In this document: positions 19,388 through 27,482 of the stretch, piece by piece
How positions within the stretch are numbered: position 1 is the first letter of the stretch
Layout of the letters: every line of letters starts with the position of its first letter
Translations under genes and position numbers: made by a program
Assembly: GCA_022071975.1 (NCBI GenBank)
Contig: JAJVIO010000008.1
Location: 124,001-188,000 of the forward strand
DNA length: 64,000 nt
Direction of reading: 5' to 3'
From: Planctomycetota bacterium
GTDB taxonomy: Bacteria > Planctomycetota > UBA8742 > UBA2392
The notes under the pieces: model-generated
The model's database searches: none
Seen by the model: only the letters and a program-made list of their open reading frames with translations
Told to the model about the DNA's origin: nothing

Positions 19388-20347
19388 ATGAAAGCCGCAT
19401 ACGCCGCGCTGGCGCTGCTGGTGCTGTTCCTTGCCGGATGTGATACCGAGAAGCCCGAGAACGGGCCGGCCTCAGAGGGCGGGCACGCGATCTCCAGCGT
19501 CGCGTTCGACGACCTGGAAGACTCCGCCCGCAACCGCGACGTGCCCACCACAGTCTATTACCCCAGCGACGAGCCCGGGCCCTTTCCGGTGGTGGTGCTG
19601 TCCCATGGCCTGGGCGGCGACCGCTCGCACTACACGTACCTTGATAAGCACCTGGCCCGCCACGGCTACGTGGTGATCGTGCCCGAGCACGTGGGCAGCA
19701 GCTCGCGTCTCGACGCATTCGAGCTGGCAGCAGCCCTGTACAGCGAGGCCGAAGCCCGCGACCGCGCGGCCGACGTCAGCTTTGTGCTGGACATGGCCGA
19801 AAGCTGGAACCTGAGCCACCCCGAGCTGACGGGTCGCTTTGACATGACCCGCGTCGGTGTCACCGGCCACAGCTACGGCGGCGCGACCGCCCACTTCATG
19901 GGCGGCGCCGAGGTTGACATGGACGACCACCATGAGGACCTGTCCGACCCGCGCGTGAAGGCCGTGGTGCCTATGGCGGCCGGCGACATCGGGCTGGCAA
20001 GCCCGTGGTTCGACGACACCAGCTTTGACCTCTATGACACGCCCTGCCTGCAGATCACAGGCACGGAGGACGGCTGGCTGGAAAAGAAGGCCAGCTACGA
20101 CGACATGCCCGACGGCGACAAGTACTTCGTGGCGTTGCGCAACGTGGAGCACCTCGACTTCACCAACGCCGACAACGACTTGAGCCGCAAGGCCCGAGCC
20201 AACCTGCTGATCTGCGCGCTGGCCACCGTGTTCTTCGACAAATACCTGAAGGGCGACGAACACGCCGCCGACAAGTACCTGAACGAGGAGTACATGGACA
20301 AGCAGTGCGACTGGCAGGTGCCGGACGTGATCTGGTACGAAAAGTAA
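19388..20347 (+). CDS. alpha/beta hydrolase lipoprotein (PAF-acetylhydrolase/dienelactone hydrolase-like)
   Basis: Lipobox LFLAGC; VVVLSHGLGGDRSHY, GVTGHSYGG. Confidence 0.88.
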   Translation: MKAAYAALALLVLFLAGCDTEKPENGPASEGGHAISSVAFDDLEDSARNRDVPTTVYYPSDEPGPFPVVVLSHGLGGDRSHYTYLDKHLARHGYVVIVPEHVGSSSRLDAFELAAALYSEAEARDRAADVSFVLDMAESWNLSHPELTGRFDMTRVGVTGHSYGGATAHFMGGAEVDMDDHHEDLSDPRVKAVVPMAAGDIGLASPWFDDTSFDLYDTPCLQITGTEDGWLEKKASYDDMPDGDKYFVALRNVEHLDFTNADNDLSRKARANLLICALATVFFDKYLKGDEHAADKYLNEEYMDKQCDWQVPDVIWYEK

Positions 20348-20359
20348 CGAGGGAATCGG

Positions 20360-20387
20360 GTGGGGACACGCGGCTGCGTGTCCCTAC
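20360..20387. repeat. REP-like palindrome, family A (GTGGGGACACGC-GGCT-GCGTGTCCCTAC)
   Basis: Near-identical to 9616-9643; CTA contains the stop codon of the minus-strand gene ending at 20384. Confidence 0.85.
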
Positions 20388-21568
20388 TTGAGCAGGCCGT
20401 ACTTCTTGCCCAGCTTCTCGAAGGCTTCGATCACGCGGGCGATGTCGCTTTCCGTGTGGATCGCCATGAAGCTGGCGCGCACGCCGCTCTGGCCCTGCGG
20501 CACGCCCGGGGTGATCACCGGATTTGTGTACACGCCCAGTTCAAGCAGGTCTTTCCAGAACTGGAAAGCCTCGATGTCTTCCCCCACCTTCACGTACACG
20601 ATGGGCGTCGGCTCGTCGTCAACCGGGTAGCCGATGCGCCGGAACTCGCCGCGCACCTGGCTGATCACCTTGCGCAGGTTGTTCAGGTGCTCCGGTTCGC
20701 TGCGGATCAGGTCCAGTGCGGTGCTGACGGCCGCCACGCTGCCGGGCGTCATGCTGGCCGCGAAAATCAGTTGGCGGGCGTGGTGCTTGACGTAGCTGAT
20801 CACGCGCTCTTCGCCTGCGATGAATCCGCCGAGGCCGGCGAACGACTTGCTGAAGGTGCCCATCACCACGTCGACTTCCTTGTCGAGACCGTAGTGCTCC
20901 GCGGTGCCGCGACCGGTGGGCCCGACCACGCCAACGCCGTGCGCGTCGTCGATGAAGATGCGCAGGCCGTACTTCTTCTTGAGTTCGACGAACTCGGGCA
21001 GGCGGCAGATGGTACCCTTCATGCTGAAGACGCCGTCGGTGACCAGCAGCTTGCCGGCTTCGGGCGGCGAATTCTCCAGCACGCGTGCCAGGTCTTCGAC
21101 GTCGTCGTGCTTGTACTTCTTGGTCTCCGCGAAGGTGAGCTGCGTGGCATCCATGATGCAGCTGTGGTTCTCACGGTCGCTGTAGATGATGTCGCGGCGC
21201 CCGGCCAGCACGCTGATGGCGCCCATGTTGGTGGTGTAGCCCGTGGTGAAGCACAGGGCCTTGGGCTTGTCCATGAAATCCGCGAGCTTCTCTTCCAGCT
21301 CGACGTGGATCACATAGGTACCATTGGCGTAGCGGCTGCCGCTGCAGGAGGTGCCGTACTCTTTGGTGGCCTTTACGGCCGCTTCCACCACCTTGGGGTG
21401 GCGTGTCAGGCCCAGGTAGTTGTTGGACCCGGCCATCACGACTTCACGCCCGTCGATCACGACGCGGGAGCCGTGGTTACCCTCAATCGTCTTGAAGAAG
21501 GGGTAAAGCCCCGCCGCCTGAACTTCAAGGTCGCGCGTGAATTCGAAGCACTTGGCGAAGACGTCCAC
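20384..21568 (-). CDS. alpha-oxoamine synthase family PLP enzyme (Kbl/BioF/SPT-like)
   Basis: NNYLGLTRHPKV...GTSCSGSRYANGT...IFIDDAHGVGVVGPTGRG...GTFSKSF. Confidence 0.9.
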   Translation of the reverse strand: MDVFAKCFEFTRDLEVQAAGLYPFFKTIEGNHGSRVVIDGREVVMAGSNNYLGLTRHPKVVEAAVKATKEYGTSCSGSRYANGTYVIHVELEEKLADFMDKPKALCFTTGYTTNMGAISVLAGRRDIIYSDRENHSCIMDATQLTFAETKKYKHDDVEDLARVLENSPPEAGKLLVTDGVFSMKGTICRLPEFVELKKKYGLRIFIDDAHGVGVVGPTGRGTAEHYGLDKEVDVVMGTFSKSFAGLGGFIAGEERVISYVKHHARQLIFAASMTPGSVAAVSTALDLIRSEPEHLNNLRKVISQVRGEFRRIGYPVDDEPTPIVYVKVGEDIEAFQFWKDLLELGVYTNPVITPGVPQGQSGVRASFMAIHTESDIARVIEAFEKLGKKYGLLK

Positions 21569-21677
21569 TGAGTTCTTCCGACCTGTCCGGTGTTAAATGC
21601 CCAAAAAACACGGCTACCATGCCCGCGGAGGGCCGGAACAGACTAGTCCGTGCCCGTCATTAGTCAAGTTGACCGGT

Positions 21678-22841
21678 CTAGCCCCTGGCGGCCGCGACAA
21701 CTTTCTTTGCGGCGTCCGTCAGGTCCGTGGCCGACTGAATCTTGAGCCCGCTGGCGTCCAGCATCTTGCGGCCCTTCTCCACGTTGGTGCCCTCGAGGCG
21801 TACCACCACGGGTAGTTTCAAGCCGACTTCCTTGGCCGCCGCGATCACGCCCTCGGCGATCACGTCGCACTTCATGATGCCGCCGAAAATGTTTACCAGT
21901 ACCGCCTTCACGTTCTTGTCGCTGAGGATCAGCTTGAAGGCCGCGGTCACGCGCTCGGTGCTGGCGCCGCCGCCCACGTCCAGGAAGTTGGCGGGCTCGC
22001 CCCCGTGCAGCTTGATGATGTCCATGGTGGACATCGCGAGGCCCGCTCCGTTCACCATGCAGCCGATGTTGCCCTCGAGCTTGATGTAGCTCAGGTCGTA
22101 CTTCTTGGCCTCGGTTTCTTCAGCTACTTCCTCTGTGATGTCACGGTAGCTCTCGATGGCCTGGTGGCGGTAAAGCGCGTTGTCGTCGAAGGTCATCTTG
22201 GCGTCCAGCGCGAGCACCTGGCCGTCCTTGGTGGTGACCAGCGGGTTGATCTCGACCAGCGTGGCGTCTTCCTCCACGAAGCACTTCGCGACGCCGAGGA
22301 TCAGCGAGGCGGCCTTGTTCACCAGCTCCTGCGGGATGCCGATCGCCAGCGCGAGGCGCCGCGCCTGGAAGCCGTGCATGCCCTCGGCCGGGTCGAAGAA
22401 CTCTTTCTTGATCTTGCCCGGGGTCTTGGCGGCGACTTCTTCGATGTCCATGCCGCCTTCGTAGCTGCCCATTACGCAGACAGTGGCAGTTTCGCGGTCA
22501 AGGACCGCGGCCAGGTAGTACTCGTGATCGATCAGGCAGCCGGCTTCCACCAGCAGCTGGTTGACTTTTTTCCCTTCGGGGCCGGTCTGGTGCGTCACGA
22601 GCTGCATGCCGAGGATCTTTTCGGCATGGCTGCGGACCTCTTCAATGCTCTTGGCCAGCTTGACGCCGCCGCCCTTACCGCGGCCGCCGGCATGAATCTG
22701 CGCCTTGACCACCCACACGCTGCCGCCGATGTCGCGCGCGACGTTGACCGCTTCTTCCACACTGTAGGCAACGCGGCCCTTCAACAGCGGCGTGTTGTAG
22801 CGGCGAAGCACTTCCTTGGCCTGGTATTCGTGAATCTTCAT
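21678..22841 (-). CDS. sucC: succinate-CoA ligase subunit beta
   Basis: [51 protein letters not shown]. Confidence 0.95.
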   Translation of the reverse strand: MKIHEYQAKEVLRRYNTPLLKGRVAYSVEEAVNVARDIGGSVWVVKAQIHAGGRGKGGGVKLAKSIEEVRSHAEKILGMQLVTHQTGPEGKKVNQLLVEAGCLIDHEYYLAAVLDRETATVCVMGSYEGGMDIEEVAAKTPGKIKKEFFDPAEGMHGFQARRLALAIGIPQELVNKAASLILGVAKCFVEEDATLVEINPLVTTKDGQVLALDAKMTFDDNALYRHQAIESYRDITEEVAEETEAKKYDLSYIKLEGNIGCMVNGAGLAMSTMDIIKLHGGEPANFLDVGGGASTERVTAAFKLILSDKNVKAVLVNIFGGIMKCDVIAEGVIAAAKEVGLKLPVVVRLEGTNVEKGRKMLDASGLKIQSATDLTDAAKKVVAAARG

Positions 22842-22918
22842 CTTATGCGTCTCCCCGAATGCGGCGGCATTGTGCGGATGGGTCACCCGGGGCGCAAGGC
22901 GCAAACAGAACTGCTTTT

Positions 22919-23440
22919 TCAGCGGCCCTTGCTGTGCTTCTTCACCGCGCCCTTCAACTCGTGGGCTTTCTTTTGCAGGCGCACGGCCACGCTTTCCGGC
23001 ACGAATCGCGAGATGTCGCCGTCCAGCGCCGCTGCCTCCCGGATCAGGCGTGAGGATATGAAGCTCTCTTCAAGGCTGGCGCACACGAACACCGTTTCGA
23101 CCTCAGGCGCAAAGGTGCGGTTGGCGTAGGCCATCTGCACTTCGTTTTCGTAGTCGCTGAAGGTGCGCAGGCCGCGCAGGATGACCTTGCCGCCCAGGCT
23201 GCGCACGTAATCAACCACCATGCCGGTGAAGCTTTCGACTTTCACGTTCGGCAGGTCCGCTGTGGTTTCGCGCAGCATCTCCAGGCGTTCGTCCAGGCTG
23301 AACAGCGGCTCTTTGGCTATGTTGACGGCGCAGGCCACCACCAGCTGCTCGAACAGCTGGCTGCCGCGCAGGATCACGTCCAGGTGCCCGTTGCTGACCG
23401 GGTCAAAGGTGCCGGGGTAGACGGCAAGGCGATGCGGCAT
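22919..23440 (-). CDS. coaD: pantetheine-phosphate adenylyltransferase
   Basis: [35 protein letters not shown]. Confidence 0.95.
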   Translation of the reverse strand: MPHRLAVYPGTFDPVSNGHLDVILRGSQLFEQLVVACAVNIAKEPLFSLDERLEMLRETTADLPNVKVESFTGMVVDYVRSLGGKVILRGLRTFSDYENEVQMAYANRTFAPEVETVFVCASLEESFISSRLIREAAALDGDISRFVPESVAVRLQKKAHELKGAVKKHSKGR

Positions 23441-23570
23441 GGTTGCCCCCGTGGGTTCGGGGCTTCAAGTTAGCAATCCGGCCGGGCGGGAACAGACCCG
23501 CACGGTGTGGCGTTTGACGCATGACCAAATCTAAGCTGGGAACGGGCGGACCGGGCATACGGGAGATGGC

Positions 23571-24044
23571 ATGGGATCACTGTTCGAACTGAGCACAAGA
23601 ACGCTCGAAGGGGAACCGGCGGACCTCGCCCAGTATCGGGGCAAAGTCTGCCTGGTGGTGAACGTCGCCAGTGCCTGAGGGCTTACGCCCCACTACTCCG
23701 GTCTGGAGTCGCTTCACCGTGAGCTTGCGCCGCGCGGGTTCAGCGTGCTGGGGTTTCCCTGCAACCAGTTCGGCGCGCAGGAGCCGGGCACGCCGGCCGA
23801 AATCCGAGAATTCTGCACCAGCAGGTTTGGTGTGACCTTCCCGCTGTTCGAGAAGCTGGACGTCAAAGGAAAGAACCAGCACGCCGTCTACCAGTTCCTC
23901 ACGGCCGAGCACGATGTGCCGGACTGGAACTTCACCAAGTACCTGGTGGGCAAGGACGGGCAGGTGATCAAGCGCTACCCGCCGCCCACCAAGCCCGACG
24001 ATTTGCAACTGCGCGGCGATATTGAAGAAGCTCTCAAGGCCTGA
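23571..24044 (+). CDS. glutathione peroxidase, predicted selenoprotein (TGA 23676-23678 read as Sec)
   Basis: ATG 23571 to TAG/TGA end 24044 in one frame apart from TGA: MGSLFELSTRTLEGEPADLAQYRGKVCLVVNVASA-U-GLTPHYSGLESLHRELAPRGFSVLGFPCNQFGAQEPG...; U aligns with the catalytic Cys/Sec of GPx (NVASxC/UGLT). Confidence 0.9.
23681..23724 (+). promoter_or_regulatory. putative bacterial SECIS element
   Basis: Upper stem ACTCC/GGAGT with apical loop GGTCT (23700-23704), 21 nt after the TGA; lower GCTTACG/CGTGAGC pairing with one G-T. Confidence 0.75.
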
Positions 24045-24645
24045 GCCGCGAGCGCATGCTGACCCACTCGCTGTCCGCGTCTGCAAAGCGCAGGCGCGCG
24101 CGCACGTCCTTCGGCCTGGCGTAGTCGATGCCCACGCGCGGGCCCGCCAGCAGGCACCTGGCCGGCTCACCTTCCAGCAGCTCAAGCCCGCCCGGCGCGA
24201 ACAGCGGGTGGCCGGACCATTCTGTTGACAGGTCAAGGGCTTGCCCCAGCTTGCCCGGGCCCGTCAGCAGCACCGGCCCGGACTTGCCGCCGCGCCGCGC
24301 GCGCACCAGCGATTCACCCTCCACCGGCTCCGCGCTGCGGATCAGCACGGCCGTGCCCTCGCCGCGCCCGGTCACGACGTTCAGCATGTTGTGCAGGCCG
24401 TAGCACAGGTAGACGTAGCTGTGGCCGCCGTCGCCCCACATCGGCTCGTTGCGGGGTGTGCGGCCCATGCTGGTGTGGGCGGCGCTGTCGCCCGGGCCGC
24501 GGTAGGCCTCGACCTCGGTGATGCGCAGCACCACCGGCCCGCGCCGGATGTAACGGCCGACAAGGTCGCGCGCGACCTCGACCACATCGCGAAAGTACCA
24601 GTCCTGGGGCAGCAGCCCCGCGGCGAGCTTCATCGTGCCGGTCAC
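24034..24645 (-). CDS. mpg: 3-methyladenine DNA glycosylase (AAG/MPG family)
   Basis: ITEVEAYRGPGDSAAHTSMGRTPRNEPMWGDGGHSYVYLCYGLHNMLNVV. Confidence 0.93.
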   Translation of the reverse strand: MTGTMKLAAGLLPQDWYFRDVVEVARDLVGRYIRRGPVVLRITEVEAYRGPGDSAAHTSMGRTPRNEPMWGDGGHSYVYLCYGLHNMLNVVTGRGEGTAVLIRSAEPVEGESLVRARRGGKSGPVLLTGPGKLGQALDLSTEWSGHPLFAPGGLELLEGEPARCLLAGPRVGIDYARPKDVRARLRFADADSEWVSMRSRLRP

Positions 24646-25295
24646 GCTTCCTTCACCCCCACCCAGCAGCCGTCGCCGATGCCGACCATTACCGCGTGCA
24701 CGTTCTTCCGCGCCGCCATGTAGTCGTTGAAGCGCCGCACGGCCGCCACGCCGGATTCGCTGGGGACTTCGTCAAACAGCTGCCCGAAGGCAAATGCGTT
24801 GTCGGCCATCACCAGGCCCCCCACCGGCAGGATGCGCAGACACTCGTCCAGATAGCGCGGGTAGTTCTCTTTGTCCGCATCGAGGAAGCAGGCGTCGGCG
24901 CTGCCGGTCTTGATGGTTTTCAGCAGGTCGGTGCCCGCGCCGCGCAGCACCTTGACCTTGTCGGCCACGTCGGATTTCGCGATCCACTGTTCGGCGAAGT
25001 CGGCGTGTTTCGGGTTCAGCTCGATGGTCCGAACCAGGCCCCCCGGCGGCAGCGCACGCGCCATGCAGATCGCGCTGTAGCCGGCCAGGGTGCCGACCTC
25101 AATTACTTGCTTCGCCCGGTGCAGCTTCAGCACCACCTGCATCAGGCTGGCCTGCGCCGGCGAGATCCAGATCTTGGGGATGCCCTCGGCTTCCGCCGCG
25201 TGCTTCAGTTCAGTCAGAAACGGGTCGTCTCCGCGGGTATGCTCCGAGATGTAGCGGTAGTGGCGGCGTGTGATGATTGCATCATCGTCGGACAT
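24642..25295 (-). CDS. O-methyltransferase (class I SAM, COMT-like)
   Basis: VIEVGTLAGYSAICMARALPPGG; DACFLDADKENYP. Confidence 0.9.
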   Translation of the reverse strand: MSDDDAIITRRHYRYISEHTRGDDPFLTELKHAAEAEGIPKIWISPAQASLMQVVLKLHRAKQVIEVGTLAGYSAICMARALPPGGLVRTIELNPKHADFAEQWIAKSDVADKVKVLRGAGTDLLKTIKTGSADACFLDADKENYPRYLDECLRILPVGGLVMADNAFAFGQLFDEVPSESGVAAVRRFNDYMAARKNVHAVMVGIGDGCWVGVKEA

Positions 25296-25333
25296 GGGGT
25301 TTCCTTGGTCGGTTCTTACGTCAGGATTTGTGC

Positions 25334-25669
25334 ATGACTATACCTGTTCGGCGCGTTTTGAGTGCGACCAGTTTAAGGAGTGCGACCGTGGCGATTACAC
25401 CAGAACAAGTGACACCGGGCGACGAGTACAAGTTCCTGATAGTGCTGGGTATCCGGGACCTGGACGGTTTTTATGAGGGGCGCGCGAAAAGCGTCGCGCA
25501 CCACGAAGGGCGCACGTTCCTCGCATTCGAAAACGTGTGCTCGATCCATTACCCGGGCTACGCCAACCGTACGCACAGCCACCCGCAGGGTATGGCGGAA
25601 GACCTGATGAACAGCCTGATTGACGCACGTTGCATCAAGGCCATTGCGCGCCATACGCTGGCCGGGTAG
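25334..25669 (+). CDS. hypothetical protein
   Basis: 112-aa ORF with start inside track ORF; no family recognised. Confidence 0.5.
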   Translation: MTIPVRRVLSATSLRSATVAITPEQVTPGDEYKFLIVLGIRDLDGFYEGRAKSVAHHEGRTFLAFENVCSIHYPGYANRTHSHPQGMAEDLMNSLIDARCIKAIARHTLAG

Positions 25670-25701
25670 CGGCCGTCAGCGGCCCAGAAAGGCAGACCGG
25701 G

Positions 25702-25974
25702 ATGTGCCGCAACATACGAACGCTTTACAACTTCGAGCCGCCAGCGACCGAGGAGGAAATCCAGGCCGCGGCCCTGCAGTTCGTGCGCAAGCTGAGCGGC
25801 TTCAACAAGCCCAGCCAGGCCAACGCGGCCGCCTTTGAACAGGGCGTGCGGGAAGTCGCGCAGGCCGCCCGCAGGCTGATGGCTTCTCTGACCACCAGTG
25901 CCGAACCCCGTAATCGAGAAGTGGAAGCGGCCAAGGCCAAAGAGCGCGGCCGCAAGCGCTTCGGCCGGACGTAA
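25702..25974 (+). CDS. DUF2277 family protein
   Basis: MCRNIRTLYNFEPPATEEEIQAAALQFVRKLSGFNKPS. Confidence 0.88.
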   Translation: MCRNIRTLYNFEPPATEEEIQAAALQFVRKLSGFNKPSQANAAAFEQGVREVAQAARRLMASLTTSAEPRNREVEAAKAKERGRKRFGRT

Positions 25975-26048
25975 ACGAAGCGGTCGCGCGAGCTGAATAG
26001 CCCATGCGACCGCCGTTTGACGCTGGTGGACGTGGAGGGACTCGAACC
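25970..26048. repeat. 79-bp direct repeat, copy 1 (contains the 3' end of tRNA-Val)
   Basis: Identical to 26124-26202. Confidence 0.9.
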
Positions 26049-26123
26049 TCGAAACAGTCCAGCGGACTGTTTCGAACGCGAAGTAGTCCGGCCAAAGCCC
26101 GCCCACAGGCGGGCGACGCCGGG

Positions 26124-26202
26124 CGTAAACGAAGCGGTCGCGCGAGCTGAATAGCCCATGCGACCGCCGTTTGACGCTGGTGGACGTGGAGGGACTCGAA
26201 CC
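26124..26202. repeat. 79-bp direct repeat, copy 2 (within the intact tRNA-Val 3' end)
   Basis: Identical to 25970-26048, 154 bp offset. Confidence 0.9.
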
Positions 26203-26254
26203 CCCGACCCTCTGCGTGTAAAGCAGATGCTCTAACCAATTGAGCTACACGTCC
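26178..26254 (-). tRNA. tRNA-Val (anticodon TAC), CCA encoded
   Basis: GGACGTG TA GCTC AATTGGTTA GAGC A TCTGC TTTACAC GCAGA GGGTC GGGGG TTCGAGT CCCTC CACGTCC A CCA folds as cloverleaf. Confidence 0.95.
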
Positions 26255-26372
26255 GTGCCTGCAAGATAGCGGCCGTTGGCCTGCGCACAACGGGCCGGTT
26301 TTCGGCAATATCGGGCGCACCGAATCTGTTTGGGTCGTATAACCGTGCAACTCATTCCACGGGGAACAGTTA

Positions 26373-27482
26373 ATGCGCTCGATACTGCGTACCTTTGCCC
26401 TGCTGTTGCCGCTGTTACTGGCCGCCTGTGGCGGCGGAGACGACAAATCCGGCCCCCCGCGCTCCAAGGCCTTCCCGGTCGAAGTCGAGACCATTGCCGG
26501 CCGTGAGGTTCAGTACGTCGTCAGCGCCGTCGGCTCGATCGAGGCATTTGAAGAAGTGCAGATCACGGCCCGTGTGAGCGGCGTGCTCGAGAAAGTCAAC
26601 TTCCGGGAAGGCCAGGAAGTCACCCCGGAAACCGTACTGGTTGAGATCGAACCGGCGCGCTTCCAGTACGCCCAGGACGCCGCCCAGGCAGCGCACGACC
26701 GCGCGGCGGCAGAACTGAAGGAGGCGCAGGACGGCCTCAAGCGCCGCGAGGACCCCAAGGGTGGCATCTTCTCAAAGGAAGAAGTCGAGGCCTGGCGCAC
26801 CAAGGTTGCGGTTGCCATGGCCGTGGAACGCCAGCGCGCCGCCGAGCTGTCGCAGGCGAAGCTCGACTTTGCCAATGCCACACCGCGCGCGCCCATGAGC
26901 GGCGTGATTCAGTCGAGGCTGGTGCAGACCGGCCAGTGGGTTACTCCGGGCACCGTGATCGCGCGTTTGCTGCGGCGCGATCCCATGCTGCTGCGCTTTG
27001 CGGTCACCGAATCACAGGCGACCCAGCTGAAACCCGGCCTTGGGGCGACTTTCAGCGTCTCGGGTGCGAACCAGGAGTATAGGGCTACTTTGTCGCACGT
27101 GGCCGCTTCGGCCGATCCCACCACACGCATGGTGCAGGTGGTCGCGGAGATCGCGGCTGAGCACGCCGCACAGCTCACGCCCGGCACCTTCATTCGAGTC
27201 ACTGTGCCTGTCGGGTCGCGCGACAATGCACCCACCGTGCCGGAAACGGCCGTGCGGCCCAGCGAGCGCGGTTTCCTGGTCTACGTGGTGGAAGGCGGCA
27301 AGGCATACCAGCGCGTGATCGAGATCGGCCTGCGCACGCCGGACGGGCGCATCGAGGTGCGCTCGGGGCTGGAGGTCGGGCAGGTGCTGGTGACGCGGGG
27401 CGCTGAGGCGCTACGCGAAGGGGCCGAGGTCAAGATTGTCACCGCCGGCGCTGAAGATAAGCCGCAGGGGGCGCAGCCATGA
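26373..27482 (+). CDS. RND efflux periplasmic adaptor (membrane fusion protein)
   Basis: Lipobox LLLAACGGG; HlyD-like domain; followed by RND permease. Confidence 0.92.
   Translation: MRSILRTFALLLPLLLAACGGGDDKSGPPRSKAFPVEVETIAGREVQYVVSAVGSIEAFEEVQITARVSGVLEKVNFREGQEVTPETVLVEIEPARFQYAQDAAQAAHDRAAAELKEAQDGLKRREDPKGGIFSKEEVEAWRTKVAVAMAVERQRAAELSQAKLDFANATPRAPMSGVIQSRLVQTGQWVTPGTVIARLLRRDPMLLRFAVTESQATQLKPGLGATFSVSGANQEYRATLSHVAASADPTTRMVQVVAEIAAEHAAQLTPGTFIRVTVPVGSRDNAPTVPETAVRPSERGFLVYVVEGGKAYQRVIEIGLRTPDGRIEVRSGLEVGQVLVTRGAEALREGAEVKIVTAGAEDKPQGAQP

Noticed and set aside
23745-24044. Stand-alone truncated GPx ORF with ATG-like internal start
   Set aside because: Homology begins upstream of the TGA in the same frame with an ATG at 23571; the full-length Sec-containing gene is the better model.
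25558-26494. Minus-strand ORFs encoding GRVAQLVRASALHAEGRGFESLHVH...
   Set aside because: Well-known spurious translation across a tRNA gene; here it is the tRNA-Val and its duplicated 3' end.
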